Under the pieces are notes generated by a model. It saw only the letters and a program-made list of their open reading frames with translations, was not told where the DNA came from and made no database searches. The translations under genes were made by a program, and so were the position numbers. Shown piece by piece: positions 17,100-24,614 of a stretch of 31,387 nt of DNA; positions within the stretch are counted from its first letter, which is position 1; each line of letters starts with the position of its first letter. The stretch covers positions 1 to 31,387 of the forward strand of contig JAHHTO010000010.1 of NCBI GenBank assembly GCA_020024595.1. The letters are read 5' to 3'. The DNA is from Schaedlerella sp. GTDB taxonomy: Bacteria; Bacillota; Clostridia; Lachnospirales; Lachnospiraceae.

Positions 17100-17876
17100 G
17101 TGTCAACTTATATACATAACTTTTTTGCATACAAAGAGTTATTGAAAGAGCTGGTAAGCAGGGATATCAAGATCAAGTACCGAAGATCGTTACTTGGAAT
17201 TTTGTGGTCTGTTTTGAATCCGCTTGGTATGATGGTCATTATGTCGATTGTCTTTTCTCATGTGTTTCGTGGAAATATTGAGAATTTCCCGGTATATTTG
17301 ATGTGCGGACAGATTATTTTTAATTTTTACAACGAGGCAAGTTCTGTTGCAATGGGTTCTATTCTTGGGAATGCGGCTTTGATACGGAAAGTGTATGTTC
17401 CGAAATATCTGTTTCCGATGTCAAAGGTTTGCTCTTGTTTTGTAAACCTGCTGACGTCATTTATTGCGCTTCTTATTGTGATTGTTCTTACCGGAACGAA
17501 GCTGAATTGGACAGTTTTATTGATTTTTATTCCGATTCTATATGTATTTCTTTTTTCGCTTGGAATGGGACTTCTGTTGTCAGCTCTGGTTGTTGCCTTT
17601 CGTGATTTGATGCATTTGTATGGAGTGTTGCTTACCGCATGGATGTATCTGACACCGATTTTCTATCCGGTTGATATTCTACCGGGATGGGTACAAACGA
17701 TTGTCGGACTGAATCCGCTTACAAATATCATTACGATATTAAGGGAACTGATTATGTATGGTACGCTTCCGGGGATGATGCTCCATGTGAAGTGTCTGGT
17801 TTCCTGCCTGATTGTGTTAGTGATAGGTATTGCCGTGTTTTATAAACAGCAGGATACCTTTATCTTGAAGGTATAG
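17100..17876 (+). CDS. polysaccharide ABC exporter permease (Wzm/RgpC/TagG-like)
   Basis: 258 residues starting at GTG 17100, with GGTGGAGGTAG at 17085-17095. A longer TTG start at 17079 overlaps that ribosome site and is unlikely. The N-terminal amphipathic stretch KELVSRDIKIKYRRSLLG followed by WSVLNPLGMMVIM is the signature of the ABC-2 permeases that export O-antigen, teichoic acid and rhamnan. Six membrane segments are visible. It forms the channel for lipid-linked polymer with the ATPase encoded 12 bases downstream. Confidence 0.93.
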   Translation: MSTYIHNFFAYKELLKELVSRDIKIKYRRSLLGILWSVLNPLGMMVIMSIVFSHVFRGNIENFPVYLMCGQIIFNFYNEASSVAMGSILGNAALIRKVYVPKYLFPMSKVCSCFVNLLTSFIALLIVIVLTGTKLNWTVLLIFIPILYVFLFSLGMGLLLSALVVAFRDLMHLYGVLLTAWMYLTPIFYPVDILPGWVQTIVGLNPLTNIITILRELIMYGTLPGMMLHVKCLVSCLIVLVIGIAVFYKQQDTFILKV

Positions 17877-17888
17877 GAGGAAAAAGTC

Positions 17889-18620
17889 ATGAATGACCCG
17901 ATCATTGAAGTAAATGATGTCTCGGTTATGTTCCGATTATATAGAGAACGTGTGGATGGTATCAAAGAGTTTGTGATCAAAAAAATAAAGAATCAGATTG
18001 CCTATGATGAGTTCTGGGCTTTGAAAGAGATTCGGTTTGACGTAGGAAGAGGGGAAGCAATCGGACTCGTCGGGAGAAACGGATCAGGCAAGAGTACGCT
18101 GCTTAAGACGATTGCGGGAGTTTTGAAGCCGACAAAGGGAAATGTGGCGATTAAGGGAACTGTAGCTCCGATGATCGAACTTGGAGCCGGTTTTGATACG
18201 GAACTGACCGCAGCAGAAAATGTGTTTTTAAATGGAGCAATTCTTGGATATCCAAGAGAGATGTTGGAAGACAATATGGAGAAGATTATTGAGTTTTCCG
18301 AACTGAGAGATTTTATGGATGTACCGATTAAAAATTTTTCTTCCGGTATGTTTGCAAGACTGGGGTTTGCGGTAGCAACGATTTATACACCGGATATTCT
18401 GATCGTGGACGAAATTTTGTCTGTAGGAGACTGGCAGTTTCAAGAAAAGTGCCAGAGAAGAATTCATGAGATGTTGGAACAGGGAACAACATTGTTGTTC
18501 GTGTCTCACAGCATGGAACAGGTGAAAAGTATTTGCAATCGTGCAATCTTAATCAATCACGGGGAAATGCTTATGGATGATTCCGTGGATAAAGTCTGGG
18601 AGCGTTATAATAAGTTATAG
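17889..18620 (+). CDS. polysaccharide ABC exporter ATPase, short form (Wzt/TagH-like)
   Basis: 243 residues: one nucleotide-binding domain. Walker A is GRNGSGKST (62-70), the family-specific signature is NFSSGM (149-154), and Walker B ends LIVDE (D174, E175). An N-terminal MFRLYRERVDGIKEF segment is typical of Wzt-type exporters. The C-terminal polymer-binding domain present in long Wzt proteins is missing, so export is probably less selective for chain-end groups. It pairs with the permease just upstream. AGGAGG at 17876-17881 gives a good ribosome site. Confidence 0.94.
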   Translation: MNDPIIEVNDVSVMFRLYRERVDGIKEFVIKKIKNQIAYDEFWALKEIRFDVGRGEAIGLVGRNGSGKSTLLKTIAGVLKPTKGNVAIKGTVAPMIELGAGFDTELTAAENVFLNGAILGYPREMLEDNMEKIIEFSELRDFMDVPIKNFSSGMFARLGFAVATIYTPDILIVDEILSVGDWQFQEKCQRRIHEMLEQGTTLLFVSHSMEQVKSICNRAILINHGEMLMDDSVDKVWERYNKL

Positions 18621-18663
18621 ACCTAAGCATTCTATAGAAACCAGATGAATTGAGGAATAGAAC

Positions 18664-20574
18664 ATGTTGATAGACAGTGGAAATGTAAAGCGGTTGGCAA
18701 TTTTTTTCTTTTATGATAAGAGTGGAATTGTCGATCGTTATGTTCCGTATTTGTTAGAGGATTTGAAGAAAAATGCTACTGAAATCTGTACGGTTTGCAA
18801 CGGGCAGTTGTCACCGGAAGGCAGGGCGGTGCTGGAACGATATGGAAAGGTGCTTGTCAGAGAGAATAAAGGCTTTGATGTATGGGCATACAAGGAGGCG
18901 ATGGAGCAGTATGGATGGGAGAAGCTTCAGACATACGATGAAGTTATTCTACTGAACAACACCATTATGGGACCGGTATATCCGTTCAAAGAGACTTTTG
19001 ATCAAATGGATCAAATGGATCTGGATTTCTGGGGAATGACAGAATATTTTAAAATTGAGACAGATCCCTTTGGATATTCTCCGTATGGTTATCTGCCGGA
19101 TCATATTCAGTCTCATTGGATTGCCTGCAGAAGGAGTCTTGTGTCAAGCAGGGATTTTCAGAGTTACTGGGAACAGATGCCGATGATTGAAGACTATGCA
19201 CAGGCAATCGGGAAGCACGAATCTGTTTTTACCAAACAGTTTGCGGACAAGGGATACAAATGGGCTGTCTCTGTTGAGTGCGAGGATCTGAGGGATTATA
19301 GTGGGTATCCATTGTTGATGTGTCCGAAGAGATTAATCGAAGAAAGACGATGCCCGATTTTCAAAAAACGGAGTTTCTTCCATATGGAATCAGATTATCT
19401 TCGGAATACGACTGGAGAGCAGACGACAGAGTTATATGAATTCTTGAAGAATAAAACATCCTATGATGTAGATTTTATCTGGGAGACGATTCTTCGGAAC
19501 TATCCTCAGTACGATATTGTGAAAAACATGAATTTGACTTATGTTGTACCAAAGGAGCATTATGACAGAGAACTTCTTGACCAGCAGGTAAAAAACAATA
19601 AAATTGCATTGGTGATGCATCTCTATTTTCCAGACTTATTGGAAGAATCCTATCGATATGTCTCTTCCATGCCGAAAGAGGCAGATATTTATCTGACAAC
19701 CGATCAGGAAGAGAAGAAGGTGAAAATCGAGAAGACTTTTGCGAAACTGCCGTGTAACAAACTGGAAGTGAGGCTGATCGAAAATCGAGGGAGAGATGTC
19801 AGCAGCCTTCTTGTCGGTGTGAAAGACGTGATCATGCAATATGATATTGTCTGTTTCGCACATGACAAGAAAACGACACAGATTACTCCGGGCACGATTG
19901 GCGCATCTTTTGCATATAAATGCTTTGAAAATACATTATCCAGTGCCGCGTTTGTTGCAAATATTATCAATACGTTTGAGGAAAATCCTCGAATGGGAAT
20001 GTTGTCACCACCGGAACCGAATCATGGGATGTATTTTACAACGATTGGAAATGAATGGGGACCGAATTATGAGGTCACAAAAGATTTGGCGGATCAAATA
20101 GGGCTGACAGTCCCGATTAGCAAAGAATCACCTGCAGTTGCTCCCTATGGAACGATGTTCTGGTTTCGACCTAAAGCGATGAAACCGTTGTTTGATATGG
20201 ACTGGAATTATAAGGATTTTCCGGAGGAGCCAAATGGAGTTGACGGAACATTGCTGCATGCGATAGAAAGAATTTATCCCTTTGTGGTACAAGAGGCAGG
20301 ATTTTATCCTGCAATTGGGATGAATGATAAATTTGCGGCAATTGAATACACCAACCTGCATTATTACCTCAGGGAGTACAACAAAGTATTTGTTCAAAAA
20401 GAAATGATCGGTTATCCGGATCAGATGACAGCAATATTAAAAGATACTTTAGAATTAAAAGGGTTTATAAAAATATTTCTGAAATACAGAGGAAAGAGAT
20501 TTCTTAAGAGGCATGTGTCAGGGAAAACATATGGTACTGTAAAGAAATGTATGCAGAAATTCTGCAGAAGATAA
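18664..20574 (+). CDS. RgpF-family rhamnan synthesis protein (copy 2)
   Basis: 636 residues, a paralogue of the protein at 13617 over almost its full length. The same blocks are present: RLAIFFFYDKSGIVDRYVPY, RENKGFDVWAYK, NRGRDVSSLLVGVK, GTMFWFRPKAM and DGTLLHAIERIYPF. The two diverge sharply only in the last 60 or so residues, which here are basic (KYRGKRFLKRH and beyond). Two copies with conserved catalytic blocks suggest two rhamnosyl linkages made by sister enzymes, or a primer/extender pair. It starts 43 bases after wzt, so is probably in the rmlA-wzt transcript. TGAGGA lies before the ATG. Confidence 0.9.
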   Translation: MLIDSGNVKRLAIFFFYDKSGIVDRYVPYLLEDLKKNATEICTVCNGQLSPEGRAVLERYGKVLVRENKGFDVWAYKEAMEQYGWEKLQTYDEVILLNNTIMGPVYPFKETFDQMDQMDLDFWGMTEYFKIETDPFGYSPYGYLPDHIQSHWIACRRSLVSSRDFQSYWEQMPMIEDYAQAIGKHESVFTKQFADKGYKWAVSVECEDLRDYSGYPLLMCPKRLIEERRCPIFKKRSFFHMESDYLRNTTGEQTTELYEFLKNKTSYDVDFIWETILRNYPQYDIVKNMNLTYVVPKEHYDRELLDQQVKNNKIALVMHLYFPDLLEESYRYVSSMPKEADIYLTTDQEEKKVKIEKTFAKLPCNKLEVRLIENRGRDVSSLLVGVKDVIMQYDIVCFAHDKKTTQITPGTIGASFAYKCFENTLSSAAFVANIINTFEENPRMGMLSPPEPNHGMYFTTIGNEWGPNYEVTKDLADQIGLTVPISKESPAVAPYGTMFWFRPKAMKPLFDMDWNYKDFPEEPNGVDGTLLHAIERIYPFVVQEAGFYPAIGMNDKFAAIEYTNLHYYLREYNKVFVQKEMIGYPDQMTAILKDTLELKGFIKIFLKYRGKRFLKRHVSGKTYGTVKKCMQKFCRR

Positions 20575-20679
20575 AGATCAAATATATGGAAGTTATTTTA
20601 GTACAGGGGATTTAATTGTCAATCCACAACAAGGATAAAAGAAGTGTTTGGGGATACATAAGAGAGGAGTTGCTGATTA

Positions 20680-22677
20680 ATGAAGGGAATAAAGGCAGTA
20701 CTTGTAGGATTTGCATTTTGTTTGACAACAGGACTTGTTTTTTCGTCAGACGTTCATGCAGAAGAATTTGAAAATCGCCCATATACAGGTATGGATGAAT
20801 TCGGAAATATTTATGACATGGAATCGGAAGTAGGAATTGTGGACGAATCTGACTCCATTGCGACGTATGCAAATGATCTGGACAAGGTTGTGAATTTTAA
20901 TACAAAAGGTTTTACAGCAACAACCGAGTATACGGAGGCCTATACGGGGACTGTAGGTTATACAAATGGTGGCTATGGCGCAGATGCAGCATATCTGGGG
21001 GAGGAAAACGGACAAGTGAAATTTATGTTGTCTGGTGTGGTTGGATATGTGGCAGCGGGAGAAGTTCAGGTTATTAATCGAACTTCGGCAAACAGCCTGA
21101 GTCATTATATCGTTTCTGGAGGATGGCTTCTCCATAACATTACCTATAACATGGAAAGAACTGGATATGCCGGAAGCCTGAAAGTGGGAAAAGCACCTTC
21201 TTATCTTTCAGAAGGAACGCAATATTACAGTTATGATGGACATTATTTTTATACAGATTATAGCGCAATGCTGGAAGATTACAAAAGTGAGAACCGAAAT
21301 CACGCAGTAAATGCATCTTCTCCATATTTTAATTATTTTCAGTATCTTCCAATGCGCAGCATTTCACAATATCTGGGAGGAGAACTTGACAACAGCATTA
21401 ACAGTTCTCTGGAAAGCATGGGAAATGGGAATGCAAATTCCAAGCTTCGGGGAACCGGAAGCAGCATGATTAGCAATCAGGATACGTATGGTGTCAATGC
21501 ATTGCTGATGTTGAGTGTAGCAGCAAATGAAAGTGCGTGGGGAATAAGCAGTCTTGCGCAGCAGAAGAATAATCTGTTCGGGCTAAATGCGGTGGATACT
21601 TCTCCGGGATTGAGTGCGGATACATATGTGGATGCCAATCACTGTATTATGAATTTTGCAAAAACATATATGTCAAAAGGGTATCTGAATCCCAATGATT
21701 GGCGTTACTTCGGAGGGTTTCTCGGCAATAAAGGAAGTGGAATCAATGTAAAGTATGCGTCTGATCCGTACTGGGGGGAAAAGGCAGCATCTATTGCATG
21801 GAATCTAGATGAAAAAATGGGTGCAGAAGATCAGTTCGTATATACCATTGGGATAAAAGATGTACTTCCGACTTCTCATAATGTCTATGAAATACGGTCA
21901 GCAAGTAATTCCGGTGCTTCGGTTGTATACAAGAGTGGAAGCCAGTCGGCATCGTCCTATATCATTCTGAATACGGAACCAGAAGGGGAATACTACAGAA
22001 TACAGAGCGATGCATTGATGAACACGGATGGAACAACGGGAATTTATAATTTTGATATGATGCAGGGGTTTATCCCGTCCGGTTCTCTGGCGATTGTCAA
22101 TCAGGGCATAACGCTTTCTGGAGTAGCGGCGTTTCGCGATGTTTCAAAAGGCGGCTGGTATTATGAGTATGTAGACTATATGTATAATCGTGGGATTATG
22201 ACCGGATTGAATTCTCGAATGTTCGGAGTGAATGAGAATCTGGTACGCGCACAGTTTGCGACGATTACACACAGGCTTTCCGGTTCGCCGGAGGTAGGGT
22301 ATGAAGCTGTATTTCCGGATGTGCCACAGGGAACCTTTTATACATCAGCTGCAATCTGGGCGCATAAAAACGATATCATAACAGGGTACACTTCAGATGG
22401 AAGATTTGGAGGCGGGGATGATATTACAAGAGAACAGATGGCTACGATCTTATTCCGGTATGCACAGAAGAAGGGGTTAGACACCAGCCAGAGAGTGGAT
22501 TATGGAAGTTTTCCGGATGCAGGAAATATACAGGAGTTTGCAAGAGATGCTATGCAATGGGCAGTAGCGATTGGGGTGATCAAGGGTGATCAGGGTAACC
22601 TGAATCCACAGGGAACAGCAAGCCGTGTACACTGTGCGACTATGGTGACAAGATTTATGAAGTATTATAACTTATAA
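20680..22677 (+). CDS. secreted SLH-domain N-acetylglucosaminidase-like autolysin
   Basis: 665 residues. Signal peptide about 1-27 (ends VHAEE). A long region of unknown fold follows to about 240. From about 265 to 370 comes a glucosaminidase (GH73/LytD-like) domain with YGVNALLMLSVAANESAWG, the likely catalytic E284 and KNNLFGLNA. Three SLH repeats lie at about 484-540, 545-603 and 610-665. The domain hydrolyses glycan strands of peptidoglycan in known autolysins. The part between about 375 and 480 looks SH3-like but is not certain. GAGAGGAG at 20661-20668 is the ribosome site. It follows RgpF copy 2 after 105 bases with no clear terminator, so it may be partly co-transcribed with the polymer genes. 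Confidence 0.88.
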   Translation: MKGIKAVLVGFAFCLTTGLVFSSDVHAEEFENRPYTGMDEFGNIYDMESEVGIVDESDSIATYANDLDKVVNFNTKGFTATTEYTEAYTGTVGYTNGGYGADAAYLGEENGQVKFMLSGVVGYVAAGEVQVINRTSANSLSHYIVSGGWLLHNITYNMERTGYAGSLKVGKAPSYLSEGTQYYSYDGHYFYTDYSAMLEDYKSENRNHAVNASSPYFNYFQYLPMRSISQYLGGELDNSINSSLESMGNGNANSKLRGTGSSMISNQDTYGVNALLMLSVAANESAWGISSLAQQKNNLFGLNAVDTSPGLSADTYVDANHCIMNFAKTYMSKGYLNPNDWRYFGGFLGNKGSGINVKYASDPYWGEKAASIAWNLDEKMGAEDQFVYTIGIKDVLPTSHNVYEIRSASNSGASVVYKSGSQSASSYIILNTEPEGEYYRIQSDALMNTDGTTGIYNFDMMQGFIPSGSLAIVNQGITLSGVAAFRDVSKGGWYYEYVDYMYNRGIMTGLNSRMFGVNENLVRAQFATITHRLSGSPEVGYEAVFPDVPQGTFYTSAAIWAHKNDIITGYTSDGRFGGGDDITREQMATILFRYAQKKGLDTSQRVDYGSFPDAGNIQEFARDAMQWAVAIGVIKGDQGNLNPQGTASRVHCATMVTRFMKYYNL

Positions 22678-22691
22678 ACAAAAGTGAGAGG

Positions 22692-22714
22692 ACCCTGCTG
22701 TCAGCGGGGTTTTC
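22692..22714 (+). terminator. hairpin between the glucosaminidase and subtilase genes
   Basis: An 8-base-pair stem (22692-22699 ACCCTGCT with 22703-22710, one G-T pair) with a three-base loop, followed by TTTC. It lies 14 bases after a stop and about 37 before the next ATG. No promoter fits between it and the subtilase gene, so it is likely a partial terminator. Confidence 0.55.
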
Positions 22715-22750
22715 CTGCTCTGCAGAAGAGAACTTTATGGAAGGTATGAT

Positions 22751-24595
22751 ATGGAAAAAAAGAGAATGGTGCGAAGTGTAATTCTGGGTATGGTTGTGGG
22801 GATGCTGTCTGCCGGAACCATGTTTGTTCAGGCGGAGGATGAATCTGTTAGTGAGATCGTTGTTCTATATCACCCAGATTATGCGGAGTCAGTAAGGAGT
22901 TTTGCAAAGGAACAGGAAGATGGGACACTGAACGAAATCGCAAGAACAGAAGATGTGACAGTGGCTGTGGTTACGGCAGAGGATTCTTCTGCAGAAGAAA
23001 TGGCGGAACAATATAAAACGGAAACGCAAGTAATTGCAGCATCTCCCAATTATGAGTTGGAGTTGTTTGCCACACCGGAGGTAAATGATTCGGATTATAC
23101 AAAGCAATCTTATTTGCAGCAGGAGGCAGCGGTGCAGGCATGGAAAATGTTGTCTCTTGTTCCCCATGAGAAAGTGCGTGTAGCAGTATTGGATACCGGG
23201 GCAGATGTGTCACATCCGGATTTGATCAATATATTGAATCTGTCATTAAGTGGTGAGGTTCTAAGTGAATCGGGACAAATGGGGCCGCTACTGGGGGATG
23301 GGTATGTTAATGGAGCGCCATCCAATTATGCTAAAAGTCATGGAACACATGTCAGTGGCATTATTGCAGCTGAATCGAATAATGGGCAGGGAATTGCAGG
23401 TGCAGGAAGTGCGTATGACAATTCAGTCATTGACCTGATGGTGGTGGATGTGTTTAATAAGGAAAATAAAACCTCGTTAGCCTATTTGATTCAGGGGATG
23501 GAACATGCAAGGGCGTGCGGTGCAAAAGTGATCAATTTAAGCCTTGGTTTAAAGTTGCATCCCGGGATTGATGATAGTGTGTTGTATGAAGAATGTGAGC
23601 GTTTAAAGGAAAGCGGGATTATTCTTGTTTGTGCTGCTGGAAATTATGGAGAGGATGATCAAGGACAAACTGTTGTTGTTCCGTCTGATTATGACAATAC
23701 AATTAGTGTGTCTGCGGTAGATCATAATAACCACAGGCTAGGAACATCAAACTATGGGAGCAGAAAAGATCTGGCTGCTCCCGGGGCGAATATTTTTAGT
23801 ACAGTAAAAGAGGGAAAGTATTCGATGTTGAGTGGTACTTCTATGGCGGCTCCCTCGGTTACTGCGGCAGTGGCCATGATGTGTTCGGTAGATCCAACAT
23901 TGACGACAGAAGCGATTCGTGATATTCTTCAAAAGAACGCAACTGATTTGGGGATACCCGGTATGGACAGAGATACAGCATTTGGACTGCTGAATATGCG
24001 GCGCAGCTTAGAAGCAGCGATTCCAGAAGAAAGTGTTCAGATACAGCTCCCTTATGAGGATGTAAATACAACGGACTGGTTTTATGACAATCTATCTTAT
24101 CTGTATCAATATGGCTTGATGACGGGGCTTCAGGATACGGTGTTTGGCCCATCAGAATTGATTTGTCGTGGACAGATCGCTGTGATTCTCTATCGATATG
24201 CGGGGAATCCGGAAACACCCTATCAGGGATATTTTTCGGATGTTCCGGAAGGTCAGTTCTACACACAGGCGGTTGAGTGGGCAGCAGCAAATGGAATAGT
24301 AAAAGGATATGAAGATAGTGGCCTGTTTGGCCCGGTAGATCCGGTTACAAGAGAACAGCTGGCGGCTTTGTTGTATCGGTATGCTTCTAATAATGGCTAT
24401 GCAGTGCCGACATCTGGGAATATTCATACATTTCCAGATGCAAATGCGGTGAATCTATTTGCTGAAGAGGCGATGCAGTGGGCAGTCGGTAAGCAGATCA
24501 TCCGGGGGTATGGAGATGGTACGTTATCTCCACAAAATACAGCAGAAAGAGCTGTATGTGCAACAATGATAAAAAGATTTATGGGGAATTACTAA
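22751..24595 (+). CDS. secreted SLH-anchored subtilisin-family (S8) serine protease
   Basis: 614 residues. Signal peptide about 1-28. An N-terminal region of about 30-115 resembles an inhibitor-type propeptide. The S8 catalytic domain spans about 118-420 with D148 in VAVLDTGAD, H197 in SHGTHVSG, the oxyanion-region N in CAAGNYG, and S364 in GTSMAAP. Three SLH repeats follow at about 435-490, 494-553 and 560-614. The first is unusual: the ARAQ-type motif of its neighbours reads CRGQ. The protease should act outside the membrane while held in the wall; substrates could be the neighbouring wall hydrolases or host proteins, but nothing in the sequence decides. GGAAGG lies before the ATG. Confidence 0.93.
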   Translation: MEKKRMVRSVILGMVVGMLSAGTMFVQAEDESVSEIVVLYHPDYAESVRSFAKEQEDGTLNEIARTEDVTVAVVTAEDSSAEEMAEQYKTETQVIAASPNYELELFATPEVNDSDYTKQSYLQQEAAVQAWKMLSLVPHEKVRVAVLDTGADVSHPDLINILNLSLSGEVLSESGQMGPLLGDGYVNGAPSNYAKSHGTHVSGIIAAESNNGQGIAGAGSAYDNSVIDLMVVDVFNKENKTSLAYLIQGMEHARACGAKVINLSLGLKLHPGIDDSVLYEECERLKESGIILVCAAGNYGEDDQGQTVVVPSDYDNTISVSAVDHNNHRLGTSNYGSRKDLAAPGANIFSTVKEGKYSMLSGTSMAAPSVTAAVAMMCSVDPTLTTEAIRDILQKNATDLGIPGMDRDTAFGLLNMRRSLEAAIPEESVQIQLPYEDVNTTDWFYDNLSYLYQYGLMTGLQDTVFGPSELICRGQIAVILYRYAGNPETPYQGYFSDVPEGQFYTQAVEWAAANGIVKGYEDSGLFGPVDPVTREQLAALLYRYASNNGYAVPTSGNIHTFPDANAVNLFAEEAMQWAVGKQIIRGYGDGTLSPQNTAERAVCATMIKRFMGNY

Positions 24596-24614
24596 GGAGG
24601 TTCTGGATTTCATT

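Noticed and set aside
13617..20574. The two RgpF copies as evidence of a transposon or composite mobile element
   Set aside because: No transposase, terminal inverted repeats or target duplications were seen; gene duplication explains it.
20580..20640. A short frame reading GDLIVNPQQG before a stop, resembling the GDxGxLNPQG of third SLH repeats
   Set aside because: Only a few matching residues, spacing is off by one, and the diagnostic RAxCAT part is missing. Chance cannot be excluded.
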